A stretch of 64,000 nt of DNA from Streptomyces sp. AA1529 (GTDB lineage: Bacteria > Actinomycetota > Actinomycetes > Streptomycetales > Streptomycetaceae), in the NCBI RefSeq assembly GCF_000280905.1, contig NZ_ALAP01000048.1, forward strand, positions 62,001 to 126,000, in the 5' to 3' direction. The notes under the pieces are model-generated. The model was given only the letters and a program-made list of their open reading frames with translations, was not told the DNA's origin and did no database searches. Positions 60,224 through 64,000 of this stretch are shown here, piece after piece (the first letter of the stretch is position 1; every line of letters starts with the position of its first letter). The position numbers and the translations under genes are program-made.

Positions 60224-61644
60224 GGTCGGACCACCTGGGTCATCTCGGCGTCGGGTGACGGTGCGGGTGCGGGCGCCGGGCGGCGGGCGGTGTCGCTGAT
60301 CCTGATCAGGATGCCGATCAGCGCCCAGTTGGCGAGCACCGAGGAGCCGCCGGAGGCCAGGAACGGCATCGTCATACCGGTCAGCGGAATCAGGCCCATC
60401 ACGCCGCCCGCGACGACGAAGACCTGGAGCCCGAAGGCGCCGGAGAGGCCGACGGCGAGCAGCTTGCCGAACGGGTCGCGGGCGGCGAGCGAGATGCGCA
60501 CACCGCGCTCGACGATCAGCCCGTAGATGATCAGGACCGCCATCATGCCGGTCAGCCCGAGTTCCTCGCCGACCGTGGCGAGGATGAAGTCGGAGTTGGC
60601 GGCGAAGCCGATCAGGTCCGAGTTGCCCTGGCCCCAGCCGGTGCCGAGCACCCCGCCCGAGCCGAAGGCCCACAGCGACTGGGCGATCTGGTCGCTGCCG
60701 GTGCTCTCGATGGTCTCCTTGGCGAAGGGGTGCAGCCACGCCTGGACGCGGTCCTGCACGTGCGGCTCGAATGTGGCCACGACCGTGGCGCCGCCGGCCG
60801 ACAGCAGCAGGCCGAAGACGATCCAGCTGGTGCGCTCGGTGGCGACGTACAGCATGATCACGAAGAGGCCGAAGAAGAGCAGCGAGGTGCCCAGGTCGGT
60901 CTCGAAGACCAGGATCATCAGGCTCAGCGCCCAGATGACGAGGATCGGGCCGAGGTCCCGGCCGCGCGGCAGGTACAGCCCCATGAAGCGGCGGGACGCC
61001 AGGGCCAGCGCGTCCCGTTTGACCATCAGGTACCCCGCGAAGAACACCGCGATGATGATCTTCACGAATTCACCGGGCTGCAGGTTGATGAAGCCCAGCT
61101 TCACCCAGATCCGGGCGCCGTTGACCGGCGGGAAGAACACCGGAAGCACCAGCAGCACCAGGCCGACGGCCATGGAGATGTAGGTGTAGCGCTGCAGGAC
61201 GCGGTGGTCCTTGAGCAGCAGCAGGATCGCCACGAAGAGCGCCAGCCCGATCGCGGAGTACAGCAGCTGCTTGGGCGCGTCCGGGCTGAAGGCGCCGAAG
61301 ATGCTCTCGGCGCGCTGCTGCAGCCGCTCGGACTGGTCCAGCCGCCAGATCAGCACCAGCCCGAGCCCGTTGAGCAGCGTGGCCAGCGGCAGCAGCAGCG
61401 GGTCCGCGTACGGCGCGTACCGGCGCACCACCAGGTGGCCGACCCCCGCCAGCAGCACCATCCCGAAGCCGTAGCCGAGCATGCCGGAGGGCAGCTCGTC
61501 GTTGATCGCCAGCCCCACGTTGGCGTACGCGAAGACGGGGACGAGCACCGCGAAGACGAGCATCGCCAGCTCGGTGTTGCGGCGGCTGGGCAGTCCGCCC
61601 GAGGACACGGTGGTGTTGCTGCCCGTGTTGGTGAGGTTGCTCAT
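60220..61644 (-). CDS. rodA: SEDS peptidoglycan glycosyltransferase (RodA/FtsW family)
   Basis: Polymerises lipid II. The 474-residue protein has about 12 helices. The conserved extracellular loop shows VNGARIWVKLGFINLQPGEFVKI with the key Asp replaced within FETDLGTSLLFFGLF, plus SGGSSVLANW near the end, the SEDS signature. Paired with pbpA by overlap. The ATG at 61644 follows AGGGGG; the frame is open 10 codons more. Whether it acts as RodA or FtsW cannot be fixed by sequence; another family member is usual near the murein cluster. Confidence 0.93.
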   Translation of the reverse strand: MSNLTNTGSNTTVSSGGLPSRRNTELAMLVFAVLVPVFAYANVGLAINDELPSGMLGYGFGMVLLAGVGHLVVRRYAPYADPLLLPLATLLNGLGLVLIWRLDQSERLQQRAESIFGAFSPDAPKQLLYSAIGLALFVAILLLLKDHRVLQRYTYISMAVGLVLLVLPVFFPPVNGARIWVKLGFINLQPGEFVKIIIAVFFAGYLMVKRDALALASRRFMGLYLPRGRDLGPILVIWALSLMILVFETDLGTSLLFFGLFVIMLYVATERTSWIVFGLLLSAGGATVVATFEPHVQDRVQAWLHPFAKETIESTGSDQIAQSLWAFGSGGVLGTGWGQGNSDLIGFAANSDFILATVGEELGLTGMMAVLIIYGLIVERGVRISLAARDPFGKLLAVGLSGAFGLQVFVVAGGVMGLIPLTGMTMPFLASGGSSVLANWALIGILIRISDTARRPAPAPAPSPDAEMTQVVRP

Positions 61645-61658
61645 GCCTGTGCCGCCCC

Positions 61659-63344
61659 CTACGGCCCGGTGCACTGCTTGGCCAGCTCCTGCTGCTTCTC
61701 CGAAAGCTCGGGGCTCGGCGAGGGAGTGCTGGAGGCGGCGTCAGTGGTGTCGTTGGTGGAGCCGGAGGTGAAGGCGGTGTGTGCGACGGTGCCCACACCG
61801 CTGCCGGCCTCGCCGACACCCGCGGTACCCGTGCCGGTGCCGCCGGTGGTCGCGTCGCCGGGTGCGTTCTGCTCGTCCTTGCGCTTCTTCTCGGAGTCGT
61901 CCGCCCCGCCGGAGTCCTTGTCCTTGCCGCCCTTGTCGCCCTTGTCCTTGTCCCCGGAATCGGGGTTCTTCTTCCGCTCGGCGACGATCTTGCAGACCTC
62001 GGACTGCGTGCTCAGCTCGTCCAGCTTGGCGCGGGCCTCGTCCCGGCTGTTCATCGCGATCGTCTCGCGGAGTTCCTTGCGCTGGAAACCGGCGAGGTAC
62101 TTGAGTTCGATCTCAGGGTGGTCCTGGTCGACCTTGTGCAGCTTGACGCCGGCCAACTCCTGGTTGATGCCCCGGAAGAGGGCGACATGGTCCTCGTTGG
62201 CGCCGACGTAGTACTGCGTCTGCGTCCACCGGTAGCCGCCGTACAGGCCGCCGCCCGCGACGGCCAGCGCCAGCGCGATCCACAGCGAGCGCTTGAGCCA
62301 GCGGCCCTTGCGCTTGCCGGGCTTGGCGAAGTCCTCGTCGGTGTAGGGGCCGAACTCGCCGGCCGGCGGGGCCGGGTCGGCGTTCGGCGGACCGAAGCCC
62401 TCGGGGGCGGCCGAGCCGCTCTGCTGGGGCACTCCCCCGCCGCGTCCGAGTTCGGCCGCACGGGCCGCCGGGGTGCTGGGCGCCGTGCCGTCGCCGCCCG
62501 GTGCCTGCTGGCTCTCGGCGACGGCGCCCACGATGACCGGGGTGTCGTTGAGCCGGCCGTGCACGGTGTCCTCGGGGCCGAGGGCGTCCACGTCCAGCAC
62601 GTCGGCGACGATGCAGGTGATGTTGTCGGGCCCGCCGCCGCGCAGCGCGAGCTGGATCAGCTCCTGAACGGTGTCCTGCGGGCCGTGGTAGCCGGCCAGC
62701 GTCTCCTCGATGGTCTGGTGCGAGACCACCGCCGAGAGCCCGTCCGAGCACAGCAGGTAGCGGTCGCCGGCCCGCACCTCGCGGATCGAGAGGTCCGGCT
62801 CCACATGGTCGCCGCTGCCCAGGGCCCGCATCAGCAGCGAACGCTGCGGGTGCGTGGTGGCCTCCTCCTCGGTGATCCGGCCCTCGTCCACCAGCCGCTG
62901 CACCCAGGTGTGGTCCTGGGTGATCTGGGTGAGCTGGCCGTCCCGCAGCAGATAGGCGCGCGAGTCGCCGACGTGCACCAGGCCGAGCCGCCGGCCCGTC
63001 CACAGCAGCGCGGTCAGCGTGGTGCCCATGCCCTCGAGCTGCGGGTCCTCCTCGACCATGACGCGCAACTGGTCGTTGGCGCGCTGCACCGTCGTCCCGA
63101 GGGAGGTGAGGATGTCCGAGCCGGGGATGTCCTCGTCGAGCTGGACCATGGCGGAGATCACCTCGGAGGAGGCGACCTCTCCGGCGGCCTGGCCGCCCAT
63201 GCCGTCGGCGACCGCGAGCAGCCGCGGACCGGCGTAGCCCGAGTCCTCGTTGTGCTCGCGGATCATGCCGTCGTGTGATCCGGCGGCGAAGTGCAGTGAC
63301 AGGCTCATGCGCACCTCGCCCGTCGGCTCCGGGTACATCCGCAC
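61659..63344 (-). CDS. pstP: PP2C-family Ser/Thr phosphatase (PstP type)
   Basis: Reverses PknB phosphorylation. The 561-residue membrane protein has a PP2C domain (about 8-245) with metal-binding motifs REHNEDSGY, VADGMGG, HVGDSRAYLL and GGGPDNITCIV, all present. A linker, one helix (about 338-358) and a Ser/Lys/Gly-rich extracellular part follow. GTG 63344 is chosen because GGAGG lies 9 bases upstream; GTG 63353 abuts it. It ends 14 bases before rodA. Mycobacterial PstP has the same role and place. Confidence 0.92.
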   Translation of the reverse strand: MRMYPEPTGEVRMSLSLHFAAGSHDGMIREHNEDSGYAGPRLLAVADGMGGQAAGEVASSEVISAMVQLDEDIPGSDILTSLGTTVQRANDQLRVMVEEDPQLEGMGTTLTALLWTGRRLGLVHVGDSRAYLLRDGQLTQITQDHTWVQRLVDEGRITEEEATTHPQRSLLMRALGSGDHVEPDLSIREVRAGDRYLLCSDGLSAVVSHQTIEETLAGYHGPQDTVQELIQLALRGGGPDNITCIVADVLDVDALGPEDTVHGRLNDTPVIVGAVAESQQAPGGDGTAPSTPAARAAELGRGGGVPQQSGSAAPEGFGPPNADPAPPAGEFGPYTDEDFAKPGKRKGRWLKRSLWIALALAVAGGGLYGGYRWTQTQYYVGANEDHVALFRGINQELAGVKLHKVDQDHPEIELKYLAGFQRKELRETIAMNSRDEARAKLDELSTQSEVCKIVAERKKNPDSGDKDKGDKGGKDKDSGGADDSEKKRKDEQNAPGDATTGGTGTGTAGVGEAGSGVGTVAHTAFTSGSTNDTTDAASSTPSPSPELSEKQQELAKQCTGP

Positions 63345-63374
63345 GGTGCCCACCCTCCGGTCGTCATGTCGGTA

Positions 63375-63884
63375 CTACTTCCGCAGCTCGATGACCGTCT
63401 TGCCGATACGGATCGGCGCTTCGAGCGGGATCGGCGTCGGTGTGGTGAGCCGGGTCCGGTCGAGATACGTGCCGTTGGTCGACCCGAGGTCCTCGACGAT
63501 CCACTTGCCGTCACGATCCGGGTAGATCCTGGCATGCCGGCTGGACGCGTAGTCGTCGTCCAGCACGATCGTGGAGTCGTGTGCGCGGCCCAGGGTGATG
63601 GTCTGCCCCTGGAGGGCCACGGTGGTGCCGGTGAGCGACCCCTCGGTGACGACCAGTTTGCTGGGGGCGTTCCGGCCGCGCCCGCGCCTGCCGCCCCCGC
63701 CCTGGGGGGCCTGCTGCGGCTGGGGGCGCTGCGCGGGGCGCTGGGCCTCGGCACGCCGGGCGGTGCGCTGCGTCACCCTGGTGCCGAACAGGTCGCTCCT
63801 GATGACCTGGATGGACACGATGACGAACAGCCACAGTACGGCGAGAAACCCCAACCGCATGACCGTGAGGGTCAGCTCTGACAT
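63375..63884 (-). CDS. fhaB: FHA-domain membrane protein FhaB
   Basis: Phosphothreonine-binding adaptor. The 169-residue protein has an N-terminal helix (about 5-27), a Gln/Pro/Arg linker, and one FHA domain (about 75-168): LGRAHDSTIVL, SSRHARI and GSTNGT are the phosphothreonine-binding elements, all intact. It corresponds to mycobacterial FhaB (FipA), a PknB substrate that binds the divisome. It overlaps nothing; fhaA ends 10 bases upstream. Confidence 0.93.
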   Translation of the reverse strand: MSELTLTVMRLGFLAVLWLFVIVSIQVIRSDLFGTRVTQRTARRAEAQRPAQRPQPQQAPQGGGGRRGRGRNAPSKLVVTEGSLTGTTVALQGQTITLGRAHDSTIVLDDDYASSRHARIYPDRDGKWIVEDLGSTNGTYLDRTRLTTPTPIPLEAPIRIGKTVIELRK

Positions 63885-63894
63885 TGCCCCCGCT

Positions 63895-64000
63895 TCACCC
63901 TTCGGCTTGCCGGTAAATGATCGTGGTACTGCCCACGACGACGCGTGAGCCGTCGCGGAGCGTAGCGCGCGTGGTGTGCTGTCCGTCCACCACGATCCCG
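63895..64000 (-). CDS. fhaA: FHA-domain protein FhaA, C-terminal end (continues beyond the window)
   Basis: The last 34 codons of a gene entering from the right end. The peptide begins GIVVDGQHTTRATLRDGS and ends GSTTIIYRQAEG, matching the final strands of an FHA domain. Its position before fhaB identifies FhaA, which in mycobacteria binds the phosphorylated MurJ-associated pseudokinase domain, an interesting link to the pseudokinase at the other end of this window. The stop is at 63895-63897. Confidence 0.85.
   Translation of the reverse strand, partial: GIVVDGQHTTRATLRDGSRVVVGSTTIIYRQAEG

Overview
The window is a stretch of Streptomyces (or very close actinomycete) core chromosome around the replication origin. 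The evidence is the very high GC content with GC-biased third codon positions, many GTG starts, and an arm-to-arm order typical of actinobacterial origins: cca, DUF6049, murJ, pseudokinase, sigM, anti-sigma, trxB, trxA, GNAT, parB, parA, rsmG, jag, yidC, yidD, rnpA, rpmH, dnaA, oriC, dnaN, gnd, recF, dciA, gyrB, gyrA, DUF3566, tRNA-Ile. Six perfect copies of the parS palindrome GTTTCACGTGAAAC and an oriC rich in variant DnaA boxes support this.

Layout. (1) 1-12 kb: end of an MFS transporter; cca on the minus strand; then a plus-strand envelope block (DUF6049 membrane protein, MurJ lipid II flippase, membrane pseudokinase) leading into an ECF sigma factor, its zinc-motif anti-sigma factor and a thioredoxin pair with a textbook sigma-R-type promoter. 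(2) 13.3-20.1 kb: minus-strand operons parB/parA and rpmH-rnpA-yidD-yidC-jag-rsmG, linking segregation, ribosome/RNase P function and membrane insertion. (3) 20.1-33.5 kb: divergent dnaA and rpmH promoters, oriC (22605-23760), then dnaN-gnd-recF-dciA and gyrB-gyrA, which run away from the origin. (4) 33.5-48.3 kb: two tRNA genes (Ile-GAT, Ala-TGC) and a less conserved region: a YihY-type membrane protein, the small DLW-39 protein, two secreted/membrane paralogues (one with a VWA domain), an XRE regulator with a tail-anchored kinase, a MocR-type regulator opposite an AhpD-like protein and an MFS pump, and a large NTPase/TPR protein divergent from a STAS protein. (5) 48.5-64 kb: DUF5324 protein, cyclophilin, rhomboid protease, crgA, a DUF881 protein, pabA, two class E sortases, then the conserved minus-strand growth and division operon fhaA-fhaB-PP2C phosphatase-rodA/ftsW-pbpA-pknB.

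How it fits together: replication initiation (dnaA, oriC, dnaN, dciA, gyrase), segregation (parA, parB, parS) and envelope growth control (murJ, pseudokinase, crgA, rodA, pbpA, pknB, phosphatase, FHA proteins, sortases) share one locus. Outside the genes, the points that deserve most attention are a compact second DnaA-box cluster 28 kb from oriC in the convergent gap between the rhomboid gene and crgA, which has better matches to the box than oriC itself; a parS site forming the tip of a perfect 38-bp palindrome that is also the trxA terminator; parS sites inside coding regions, always read as VSRET; and several micro- and minisatellite-like repeats in gaps. I found no CRISPR array, insertion sequence, prophage or rRNA operon. 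The window is core chromosome, so a wholly new system is unlikely; the best candidates are the extracellular VWA/paralogue pair and the non-oriC DnaA-box cluster.
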